DNA of 46,803 bases from a virus: positions 1-46,803 of IMG/VR virus record IMGVR_UViG_3300035191_000038; one strand, 5' to 3'. Under the pieces are notes generated by a model. It searched no databases, was not told where the DNA came from, and worked only from the letters and a program-made list of their open reading frames with translations. Positions 38,204-46,417 of the stretch are shown here, piece by piece. A program made the translations under genes and the position numbers. Position 1 is the first letter of the stretch; each line of letters opens with the position of its first letter.

Positions 38204-39957
38204 AATATGCCGGCAAAAAAATGCTGCGTCGTGCGATGCGTCGTGAGGCAAACCGCCGGACCGAGACGCGGGACGCCGTGATTGCAAGCATAGACACCGA
38301 GAATCGGGTCCTGACCGTGCTGGTTCATGGGTCTCCGTATCCGATCAAGGCCCGATTTGCCAACGACTGGGACGATCCACAGAGCAGGCCCCACTGGGTT
38401 CAGAGGGGAATGTCCGTTCAGATCCGGCACCGTGGAGGGATCCGAAAAAGGGTGGACGTAGTTGGTCCCGGACTCCTGGTTCCAGGGACGACCGTCGTCA
38501 CCGATCCGCCGACCGGAGCGGATGCGGTCATCGAGGGATGCTCGATCCGGCAGGTGGCCGGCGTTGAGGTTATGGCTGTTTGGGTAACGACAGGGTATTA
38601 CCGAATCGACAACGTGGTCTACGAGCTGGAGGCTGTTCCGGTGGGATACGAGATTCCGTCTGGATGGGAGATCCCGATCGCCCTTTGTGCCGGCATCGTG
38701 TATCTGGCCGCGCCGCCGGTGGGGAACGAGTACCGGTTCGATATTATCGTGGTTGGGGCGGATGGAGTGCTCGACCTGGTGCAGGGAGTCCCGGACTCAA
38801 CAAGCCCGGAGATCCCGGACACGCCGGCGGACCACGTCCTGCTCGGATCCATCCTGATGTACCCGGGAATGGTCTGGGCGAGGGCACAGGACATCACGCC
38901 CGACTGGGAGGAGCCGCACCCAGCGATCATCAAGGTAACACCCGAGACGGTGGAGATGCCCTACGAGATGTCCTCGCAGGACATCACGGTGCAGATATGT
39001 GATCAGCGCGGCGTTCCGATGGGCGGGCCGGCTCCAACGGGGTGGTACATCACGCTGGAGTTCGCGGGGACAGGGTCCGGGTATCTGTACTCGCCTGATG
39101 AGGGGATCTCGTACGAGAGCATTGGGTGCTCGACCGGTGCGGCGGCCTCGTCCTGCACGTTCACATATTACCGGGAGAAGGACGCCCCGGCCAGTACACT
39201 GCCCGAGATGGACCATTACACGTATTTCTCAGAGTATTCGGAGGGGACCCAGCCCGATGATTGGTCCCTGCGTTACCAGGGGACAACCTACGGGACCTTC
39301 CACGCCGTATCGCCTGGTCAGGGGTATGGGTCGAAGGTGCTGTTCCACGACTCCAAGGGGAACACGGGGAGGCAGATGTTGTCCTGGGACCCGCTGGATA
39401 ACACGAAGGACCTGTCGATTCTGACAAAAGTTCGTGTCACGGAAACAGCCGGCCACAAGTGCTACATCTTCGCCCGAGCACACGGCACGTATCCCGTGAC
39501 GAATGCCTACTATGTCAGGTTTTCGGATACGGACTTTATCCTGGGCGGGTGGAGGGAAGTCTCCTTTCTTGATCCGTCGGGTGGGTGGTGGATTGCCTCT
39601 ACTCCATTCGTGCCGACAGTCGGAACGGATTACTGGATTCGGTTTCGGGTGATTGCGACGGAACTCAAGGTGAAGCTCTGGGAGGACGGGACCGCAGAGC
39701 CGGAAACCTGGACGTTGGAAGGGACAGATGATGCCTATCAGCACGCGGGATGGACCGGGGTCGGAGGATATGACAGTGATTGGTACTGTGACGCCTTCGG
39801 GGTAAACACAGCACTGGCAAAGATTTACGGGTCTGAAGAGTCCCCCGTTCTCCTGGCGACGCTGAGGTACGAATACGAGATTCGGACCCAGCTATACATA
39901 ACGCTGATCGGAGCCGACGGGGAGGTTGTCCACCCATACGAGGTGTTTGAATCATGA
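38200..39957 (+). CDS. Baseplate spike-like/adhesin protein with one jelly-roll-like unit
   Basis: A 585-residue protein overlapping the hub gene stop by four bases. The basic N-terminus and a region with VLVHGSPYPIKARFANDW and WVQRGMSVQIRHRGG resemble OB-type spike domains. Residues about 340-540 (YFSEYSEGTQPDDWS, then YWIRFRVIATELKVKLWEDG, WTGVGGYDSDWYCDAFGV) are a unit of the same family as those of the adhesin at 42162. The N-terminal M5 (ATG 38200) is preferred over GTG 38188, which lies inside the hub gene. Confidence 0.7.
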   Translation: MKYAGKKMLRRAMRREANRRTETRDAVIASIDTENRVLTVLVHGSPYPIKARFANDWDDPQSRPHWVQRGMSVQIRHRGGIRKRVDVVGPGLLVPGTTVVTDPPTGADAVIEGCSIRQVAGVEVMAVWVTTGYYRIDNVVYELEAVPVGYEIPSGWEIPIALCAGIVYLAAPPVGNEYRFDIIVVGADGVLDLVQGVPDSTSPEIPDTPADHVLLGSILMYPGMVWARAQDITPDWEEPHPAIIKVTPETVEMPYEMSSQDITVQICDQRGVPMGGPAPTGWYITLEFAGTGSGYLYSPDEGISYESIGCSTGAAASSCTFTYYREKDAPASTLPEMDHYTYFSEYSEGTQPDDWSLRYQGTTYGTFHAVSPGQGYGSKVLFHDSKGNTGRQMLSWDPLDNTKDLSILTKVRVTETAGHKCYIFARAHGTYPVTNAYYVRFSDTDFILGGWREVSFLDPSGGWWIASTPFVPTVGTDYWIRFRVIATELKVKLWEDGTAEPETWTLEGTDDAYQHAGWTGVGGYDSDWYCDAFGVNTALAKIYGSEESPVLLATLRYEYEIRTQLYITLIGADGEVVHPYEVFES

Positions 39958-40169
39958 GCGAGATGAAGAGGTTACTGGAGGACATCCTGGAAGAGGTGAA
40001 GGGGATCCGGTCTGATTTTCAGCGGGCTCAGCAGAATGCCGACCCCGAGAAGTTGAAAAGGTACTATGCCGAGCAGCAGAAGAGGGCCCTGAGTGCCTTG
40101 GCCGACGGCCTTCCTGAGAGCATGAGGGCGTCCGTCAACAGTATTATCGAGAGAATGACAGGGAGCTGA
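39954..40169 (+). CDS. Small coiled-coil protein
   Basis: A 71-residue helical, charged protein (MKRLLEDILEEVKGIRSDFQ, then LKRYYAEQQKRALSALAD), coupled by ATGA to the preceding gene. Probably a short coiled coil that joins or chaperones tail parts. Confidence 0.7.
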   Translation: MSEMKRLLEDILEEVKGIRSDFQRAQQNADPEKLKRYYAEQQKRALSALADGLPESMRASVNSIIERMTGS

Positions 40170-40171
40170 CC

Positions 40172-41038
40172 ATGGGAAACAACTTTCACATAGCCTTTGT
40201 CGATTTTGGGACGCTGATGAAGGCGGACCATCTGAACCCCATCGTGTCGGGGCTGGACAGAGGGATCACGTACATGAAGAACGTGATCGTCCACTGTGAT
40301 GGGGAGATCAGCTGGAATCCGTACACAGCCTATCTGAGCTGGAACGACACGATGCGGATCCACTTCACGCGGTCGGATGGGACCCTGATCCAGAATACGG
40401 TCGACGCCGGCTCGATCTACGTGGCCGACGGACAGTTTGCCTACGTCGATCTGGACGAGGTGAACAACACCGTCGTGACGGTCCAGGTGGCAACGATCAA
40501 CACGGGCGCGACCTCGAACACGGTCCTCTGGAACCGGGTCCTGCTCGGGTACCGGAACGTGGCCGCCGATGCGTTCTTCCCGGTTCACCTCCAGGTATCG
40601 TTCGACGCCTCGACCGCCTCGAGGCCCTACGACATTGGGGCGACCTTCGACGGCTACCCGCCGGCCGAGGGCCTCATGGTCCAGCTCCCCATGGTCCGGA
40701 CGGTCGTCTTCCCGGAGGACCTGGCGAACAGCCAGGGATATTGTGCGGTGGACCCGAAAGCTCTGGCGGTCTTCTCGATCAAGAAGAACGGGACCCAGTT
40801 TGCCACGATGCGGTTTGCGGCAGGGGAGAACACGGCGACCTTCGTGTGCGCGTACCAGACCGAACTCGAGGCGGGAGACGTCCTGACGGTAACGGCGCCG
40901 AACCCGCAGGACGACGACCTCCAGGATGTCGGGTTCATCCTGGCCGGAATCCGTGGAACGGCTCCGCCGGCAGCAGCCCCGCCGCCGACTACCACGACAC
41001 AGCCGCCGAGTGCGACAACGACCACCACGACGGCGTAG
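40172..41038 (+). CDS. Beta-rich tail/appendage protein with Thr tail
   Basis: A 288-residue protein, preceded by AGGGAGCTGACC. Strand-rich sequence (VDAGSIYVADGQFAYVDLDE, then VVTVQVATINTGATSNTVLW) and repeated short loops suggest a baseplate or fibre protein. It ends PPPTTTTQPPSATTTTTTA. The Thr codons start at 40988. No specific family is recognised. Confidence 0.7.
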   Translation: MGNNFHIAFVDFGTLMKADHLNPIVSGLDRGITYMKNVIVHCDGEISWNPYTAYLSWNDTMRIHFTRSDGTLIQNTVDAGSIYVADGQFAYVDLDEVNNTVVTVQVATINTGATSNTVLWNRVLLGYRNVAADAFFPVHLQVSFDASTASRPYDIGATFDGYPPAEGLMVQLPMVRTVVFPEDLANSQGYCAVDPKALAVFSIKKNGTQFATMRFAAGENTATFVCAYQTELEAGDVLTVTAPNPQDDDLQDVGFILAGIRGTAPPAAAPPPTTTTQPPSATTTTTTA

Positions 41039-41048
41039 GAGGAGGGTC

Positions 41049-42152
41049 ATGGCACTGGTCTTTTTCGATAACTGTGATTATTACGGCACCAACGAAATCA
41101 TGGATGTATATGATCACTGTGGGAATACGAGCGAACTCAGCATCGTTTCTGGATCGGGAAGGAATGGGACCAACTGCATCCAGATTGACGCTGCGTTTGG
41201 CGCTTCACGATGGCTTGATAAATGTTTTCCAGCGACGGGTACCGTGATCATAGGCCATGCACTGTACCATCTGACTGATGTTGGAAGCCCGTTCGGTATG
41301 CGTTTGTATAACTATCAGGGGGTCCAGGTTACGCTACGAGTGGAGAGCGACGGGTCCCTCGCTTTAAGAAGAGGAGACCATACCGGGACAATCGTTGGGC
41401 AATCGGATGCCGGAGTGATTGCGGTAAATACGTGGTACTTCATCGAAATGAAAGTTGAGATCGGAAATTCGGCGGATTTTTCTGTGAGGGTAGGCGGTCA
41501 AGAGGTGATCAACGAGACCGGAAAGGACACGCAGAACCAGTCAGTGGCAACGGTGAGTCGGTACATATTTTACAACTCGAACAACGAACACGTCCGGTAT
41601 GATGATATGTATATCATCGTTCCGGGCGGGGCGTATAACAACGACTTCTTGGGGGACGTTCGCATCGATACGCTCTACCCGACGGGGGCAGGCTTTCACT
41701 CAGATTTTGTGCCATCGACCGGATCGACGAACTGGAACCTGGTGGACGATCCCTCGACGAGTACCAGCGACTTTGTAACGGCGAATGAGATTGACGACAT
41801 CGACACGTATGAGGTCGGGTCCCTCGACCCGCTGGTCACGGATCAGATCAAGGCGGTTGCTGCGGTAACGTATGCAAGGAAACCAAGTGGTGGGACGGCT
41901 GTCTATAAAGGGGCTGTTCGGTATGGGGGTCAGGATTATACCAAAAGATGCGCCGATCCGACCCGAGGATTTCTGGGAGCTTCATGGAGAAGGAGCCATA
42001 CGATCTGGGAACGGCGACCGTGGGACGGCGATCCTTGGACCCAGGACAACATCGCCGCCTGTGAGTTTGGACAGTCGATGGGAGATCCGCTGGATGTGGT
42101 ATCGACCACGACTACGGCGGCCCCGGTGACGACAACGACAACGACAGCGTAG
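41049..42152 (+). CDS. Adhesin-like protein, paralogue of the next gene's N-terminus
   Basis: A 367-residue protein after TAGGAGGAGGGTC. MALVFFDNCDYYGTNEIMDV, then GVQVTLRVESDGSLALRRGD and NNDFLGDVRIDTLYPTG, matches in order the first 365 residues of the following protein (MALLFFDGFGHY..., LILRRGDYNGTELGR, NNDFLGECYVTMRPT), so the two arose by duplication. The fold is probably a lectin-like jelly roll. It ends STTTTAAPVTTTTTTA. The longer upstream frame is a shadow. Confidence 0.75.
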   Translation: MALVFFDNCDYYGTNEIMDVYDHCGNTSELSIVSGSGRNGTNCIQIDAAFGASRWLDKCFPATGTVIIGHALYHLTDVGSPFGMRLYNYQGVQVTLRVESDGSLALRRGDHTGTIVGQSDAGVIAVNTWYFIEMKVEIGNSADFSVRVGGQEVINETGKDTQNQSVATVSRYIFYNSNNEHVRYDDMYIIVPGGAYNNDFLGDVRIDTLYPTGAGFHSDFVPSTGSTNWNLVDDPSTSTSDFVTANEIDDIDTYEVGSLDPLVTDQIKAVAAVTYARKPSGGTAVYKGAVRYGGQDYTKRCADPTRGFLGASWRRSHTIWERRPWDGDPWTQDNIAACEFGQSMGDPLDVVSTTTTAAPVTTTTTTA

Positions 42153-42161
42153 AGGAAGAAC

Positions 42162-45100
42162 ATGGCGCTGCTATTTTTCGATGGCTTTGGACATTATGCC
42201 ACGGCAGACTTCGGTCAGAAGTATGACGGGACGACTGCGAACAGGATCATCCTCACGGGCGGGACGACGGTCGGAGACGAAGGGGAAGGATACACAGCAC
42301 AGTATTTGCACGTTGAATATGGCGGGTCGACAACGTCGTGGGTAGATTTTTCCCCGTATGCCGGAGGAGCTGTCGATACGGTGATCGTCGGTATTAGACT
42401 CTACAACACGGTCTACCTTGCCGGTACGTTTTACGGGCTCCAGATAAAGAACGCCGATGGCAATCAGGTTACACTTCAGAAAGGGGTGAACGACTTCTCT
42501 CTCATATTGAGAAGGGGTGACTACAACGGGACGGAACTCGGCAGGACAGATCCGGTCCTGCTGGGGACCCATTGGCAGTATCTTGAGTGGAAGACCTACA
42601 TCCACGACACGAATGGGTATTCGGAAGTCAGGGTGAATGGTCAGACTCTTCTTAGGGTCGACGACGTCGATACAAAGTTCCAGTCGAGCAGCGGCGCGAC
42701 ACGATTTGCTCTCCGACGGTCGAGCGGTACAAACCAATATTACAATTCGATGTATATCTGTGATGATTCTGGAACGATGAACAACGACTTTCTGGGCGAG
42801 TGTTATGTAACGATGCGCCCGACGATCTCGGACGGGGACACGCAACACTGGGTTCCGAATACGGGCGAGAGCTGGGATGCCGTAAACGACGAGCAGGCAA
42901 TCGACGAGGATACCAGCTACATCGAAGCATACACGAAGGGCGACAAGACGCTCCACACGTATGCGAACGTGTACGAAGAACATGCCTATGGACACTGTCG
43001 AAATTATGGCGACATTAAGGGGGTGGCGGTCAACCTGTCGACGAAGCTGGACAAGACCGGAACGGGTATGGGCGTTACGGGCGTTGTAACCATCGACGGG
43101 GAAGATTATCTGGCAGACCTGGAAAAAGAGCCTGGGACAAGCTACGAGATTTATCAAGGACTGTGGGAGAGGAATCCAGCGACTGGGTCGGCGTGGACTC
43201 CGTCGAGCCTCGGGACGTCCCAGATCGGGGCGGTTGTCACGTCGTCGCCCTCGAGCACAACGACCACAGACACGCCCCCGCCAGCGACGACGAGCACGAC
43301 TTCAACCACGACGACAGCCCCGCCTGATTACTGGTGGACAGACTTCTCGGAGTACACCTCGGATACGGCTCCAGGCGACTGGACAGAAAGATACAACACC
43401 GGGAGTGGATCGATCACTGTTCGGGACTGGGGGGCGTATGGTGGGAAATGCTTGCAAGTAGATAATAGTGCAAGTGCCCAATACGCCGCCTCGTGGGACG
43501 ACGTTGGGAGTGTGAGGGACCTTGAGATCCTGGCCCGCCTGCGGGTGGTAGCAGACACGAACAGCGCGGGTCGGGTTATCTGGAGGGGATCTGGAGGGGC
43601 CGGGACTGAGAACTGTTATCTTGCCCAACTAAGAAGGACAGACGGTCACTTTGGGGCGGCAAGGTATATCAGCGGAACCTATACAGCCCTGAACAGAAAG
43701 AACTCGACTCTTGCCGAAGATACGAGATGGAACTGGATCCGGGCCAGGATGATCGGGAACAGGCTCCGAGCAAAGATATGGGACGGTTCGATTTCCGCAG
43801 AACCGTCTACGTGGGTACACGATTTTCTCGATACCAAAATCAGCGATGCGGGCTGGGCAGGCGTGATGCAGTATGTGGACGCCACGCACGTCGACTTTTT
43901 CAGCGTGGCGACGAACGGTGGGACGGCGATCGGGCCCTCGACCACAACGACCGGGCCTCCCGAATATTGGGAGACAGATTTTTCGGAGTATGCCCGAGAC
44001 GCGAACGCCTCGGACTGGACCAGGCAGTGGCGTACGACGCAGGACATCAAGATCAAGAAGATCCTGAACTCTGTAGTTGGTGGGAATCAGCTCTTGGTTG
44101 ACGCCTCGGGTTCGGGGTATCTCGCCCATACATGGGATGACATCGGCGATGTAGAAAATGCAGAGGCCCTGGTGCTGTTCATGAAGGGGACGGCCTCTTC
44201 GGGAGAGGACTGGGGAGGCGCCTGCCTGCGGGTTTCTGGATCGAGTGGATCAGAGAATGCCTATTATCTCGCATGGGACCCAGGCGACAATACGATCAAG
44301 CTGAGGACGATCAAGAGCGGGGCGACAGTTCTGGTTGATACGGCGTCGAAGACGATCGGATACAATACATGGTATTGGCTCCGGCTCAAGGTCAATGGGC
44401 ATCTCTTGTACGGGAAGGCGTGGGAGTACGGGACGACAGAACCATCTGCTTGGGATGTGGAATATGCGGATACGACACGTATTCCGGCAGGAAAGGCAGG
44501 GACCTTCTGGTATGATTCAGATACGTACCTTGACCGGATCGATTACTTTGCGGTTGCGACCAATGGAGGAACTCCTGAATGGCCGACGGTTGTAACGACC
44601 ACGACAGCGCCTCCGGAGTATTGGGAGACAGCATTCGATGAATATACACAGGGCGTTCAGCCGTCAGACTGGACGAATCACTGGGATACGAGCGGGATCA
44701 CTTGGACAAAAGAGTTTGGAGGAAAGACAGGCGGAGGGTCGAGGCTGTTTGGGGATCGAACAGCAGACAACGCTTATGGGCTTGGGTGGAATGATACAAA
44801 TGGAACAGATGGGTCGGTTGAAGTTCTGGCTTGTGCCAAGCAACATCATTCAAGTGCAGGAACAGACGCCGGAGGCGGGATCGTAATTCGCGGAGCTGGC
44901 GACGGGGCAAGCGAACGGGGTTACGTATTCAATCTCGATGAAGCCAGCCAAAAGATCCTGCTCAGGCGGTTCGACGCAGCAGGGTATGGGACAACTACCC
45001 TCTCGAATCCCGCCTTCACGATGAGCTTGAATACTTGGTACTGGATTCGATTCCGACTTACAGATGCACAGACCGGAGTAAGGAAGCAGATTCGTGTCTG

Positions 45101-46076
45101 GGAATGGGGGACTACCGAGCCCGGCACATGGAATATCGACTATACGTCTTCAGGAGTAGGGCATATTTCAACGCCTGGGTGGGTCGGGGTCTACGAGCGA
45201 GACGTAGATTCAAGCTGGGATTGCGTTTCGATTGCGACGGGTGGAGGGACACCGTACCAGTGGGCACAGACGACCACCTCGACCACCTCGACAACGACCA
45301 CCACAACGGCTCCGCCTCCACCCCCGACGACCACGACGATTCCGCCCCCGACCACCACGACTCTGCCGCCGGCTACGACAACGACGACCACGGCGCCTCC
45401 GCCGCCGACGACGACGACTTCGCGGCCGCCGGACTGCTGGTATGACGACCCCTTCAACGGAAGCAACGGGTCCCCCGCCGACGCCGAGAAGTGGGAGTAC
45501 GTCTCGCCGGCCACGACCACGGACTTCCAGATCCAGAGCAACCAGCTCCGGGCGTACATCGATTTTGACGACACGACCCGCGAGATCCAGAGCCTCTGGG
45601 AGCTGACCGGGGACTTCGACATCCGGGTCGACCTGGACGCCTCTGGGAATCCGACGACGAACAGCTGGTGGATCGGGTTCGGGATCCGGAGGGGCGCCTA
45701 CAAGGTCAAGGTTTTCAGAAAGTATTACGGCCAGCACGGGTACCGGACGGATTTCGACGGGTCGACCGAGGATCACCACCCGTACGCAGAGACGGACTGC
45801 AAGTTCCGGATTGCCCGGGCCGGCTCCACGGTCACGGTCTACCGATGGACCGGGTCCGACTGGTCCCAGCTCCGGAGCGAGACCTGGGGCGCCTACGATT
45901 GCGAGGTCTTCTTCGAGACCCAGAGCTGGTCCGGGAATCCGACGGCGACCGGGTACTTCAATAATTTCGATGTGTTCGAGGGATGCGAAAATATTGATCT
46001 GATTACAACCACGACGGAACCGCCAGTCGTGACCACGACCACGGCGCCGCCGGCCACCACAACCACGACGGTATAG
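42162..46076 (+). CDS. Large multidomain adhesin with Thr/Pro linkers
   Basis: A 1304-residue protein. Residues 1-365 are like the preceding protein. Then follow Thr/Pro linkers and four units: U1 from about 43325 (DYWWTDFSEYTSDTAPGDWT), U2 from about 43963 (EYWETDFSEYARDANASDWT), U3 from about 44614 (EYWETAFDEYTQGVQPSDWT), U4 from about 45436 (DCWYDDPFNGSNGSPADAEK). U1-U3 end alike (VATNGGT, VATNGGT, IATGGGT). Linker four (45270-45434) is a long mix of TTTT and PPP. The protein ends TTTTEPPVVTTTTAPPATTT. Each unit is probably a concanavalin-like jelly roll that binds glycans. It is likely the host-recognition fibre or a head/tail decoration. Confidence 0.75.
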   Translation: MALLFFDGFGHYATADFGQKYDGTTANRIILTGGTTVGDEGEGYTAQYLHVEYGGSTTSWVDFSPYAGGAVDTVIVGIRLYNTVYLAGTFYGLQIKNADGNQVTLQKGVNDFSLILRRGDYNGTELGRTDPVLLGTHWQYLEWKTYIHDTNGYSEVRVNGQTLLRVDDVDTKFQSSSGATRFALRRSSGTNQYYNSMYICDDSGTMNNDFLGECYVTMRPTISDGDTQHWVPNTGESWDAVNDEQAIDEDTSYIEAYTKGDKTLHTYANVYEEHAYGHCRNYGDIKGVAVNLSTKLDKTGTGMGVTGVVTIDGEDYLADLEKEPGTSYEIYQGLWERNPATGSAWTPSSLGTSQIGAVVTSSPSSTTTTDTPPPATTSTTSTTTTAPPDYWWTDFSEYTSDTAPGDWTERYNTGSGSITVRDWGAYGGKCLQVDNSASAQYAASWDDVGSVRDLEILARLRVVADTNSAGRVIWRGSGGAGTENCYLAQLRRTDGHFGAARYISGTYTALNRKNSTLAEDTRWNWIRARMIGNRLRAKIWDGSISAEPSTWVHDFLDTKISDAGWAGVMQYVDATHVDFFSVATNGGTAIGPSTTTTGPPEYWETDFSEYARDANASDWTRQWRTTQDIKIKKILNSVVGGNQLLVDASGSGYLAHTWDDIGDVENAEALVLFMKGTASSGEDWGGACLRVSGSSGSENAYYLAWDPGDNTIKLRTIKSGATVLVDTASKTIGYNTWYWLRLKVNGHLLYGKAWEYGTTEPSAWDVEYADTTRIPAGKAGTFWYDSDTYLDRIDYFAVATNGGTPEWPTVVTTTTAPPEYWETAFDEYTQGVQPSDWTNHWDTSGITWTKEFGGKTGGGSRLFGDRTADNAYGLGWNDTNGTDGSVEVLACAKQHHSSAGTDAGGGIVIRGAGDGASERGYVFNLDEASQKILLRRFDAAGYGTTTLSNPAFTMSLNTWYWIRFRLTDAQTGVRKQIRVWEWGTTEPGTWNIDYTSSGVGHISTPGWVGVYERDVDSSWDCVSIATGGGTPYQWAQTTTSTTSTTTTTTAPPPPPTTTTIPPPTTTTLPPATTTTTTAPPPPTTTTSRPPDCWYDDPFNGSNGSPADAEKWEYVSPATTTDFQIQSNQLRAYIDFDDTTREIQSLWELTGDFDIRVDLDASGNPTTNSWWIGFGIRRGAYKVKVFRKYYGQHGYRTDFDGSTEDHHPYAETDCKFRIARAGSTVTVYRWTGSDWSQLRSETWGAYDCEVFFETQSWSGNPTATGYFNNFDVFEGCENIDLITTTTEPPVVTTTTAPPATTTTTV
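43245..43324 (+). repeat. Thr/Pro linker between adhesin N-domain and unit 1
   Basis: Codons for a chain of Thr, Ser and Pro (TTTTDTPPPATTSTTSTTTT), made mainly of ACG/ACC/ACA repeats. The same type of codon block lies at the end of several other virion genes. Confidence 0.7.
45270..45434 (+). repeat. Long Thr/Pro linker between adhesin units 3 and 4
   Basis: About 165 bases coding for alternating Thr runs and Pro runs (TTTTTTAPPPPPTTTTIPPP and onward). The DNA is a degenerate ACN repeat, likely prone to slippage and recombination. Confidence 0.75.
46005..46073 (+). repeat. Thr/EPPVV tail repeat, copy B
   Basis: Codons for TTTTEPPVVTTTTAPPATTT and three more residues before the stop. The first 45 bases are nearly the same as 25816-25860. 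Confidence 0.7.
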
Positions 46077-46087
46077 GAGATCAGTGA

Positions 46088-46408
46088 ATGGAGGAATCCA
46101 GACCGTACAGGAGGGACGGTGCCGGCCACCCAATTCCCGGGGGATCCAAAATCTCCGGGATCTTCAACGAGTACGTGGACGGGTCGACCTGGCGAACGGT
46201 GAAGATTCCCGCCAGCCAGTTCTGCAAGGCCCTGCTCTGCAAGCTCCGCTCTGGAAACCGCTGGAAGGCCCGGAGGGTGGGGGAGACGGACTACATCACG
46301 ATCGAGGAAATGCTCAGCCTCGACATCGCCCTCGAGGCCGGCGAGAACCTCTTCCAGGTTCAGACGGAATCCGGCTCGGACACGTTTGAGGTCCTGCTGC
46401 TCGATTAG
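46088..46408 (+). CDS. Small virion-region protein
   Basis: A 106-residue protein after TAGGAGATCAGTGA. It looks beta-rich (WRTVKIPASQFCKALLCKLR, then ESGSDTFEVLLLD) with a polar N-terminus (MEESRPYRRDGAGHP). It may be a small capsid or tail decoration protein. No family is recognised. Confidence 0.65.
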   Translation: MEESRPYRRDGAGHPIPGGSKISGIFNEYVDGSTWRTVKIPASQFCKALLCKLRSGNRWKARRVGETDYITIEEMLSLDIALEAGENLFQVQTESGSDTFEVLLLD

Positions 46409-46417
46409 GAGAAGGAC

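Noticed and set aside
45240-45440. CRISPR-like or variable-repeat array in the ACN-rich DNA
   Set aside because: The repeats are in-frame Thr/Pro codons without constant-length repeat and spacer units.
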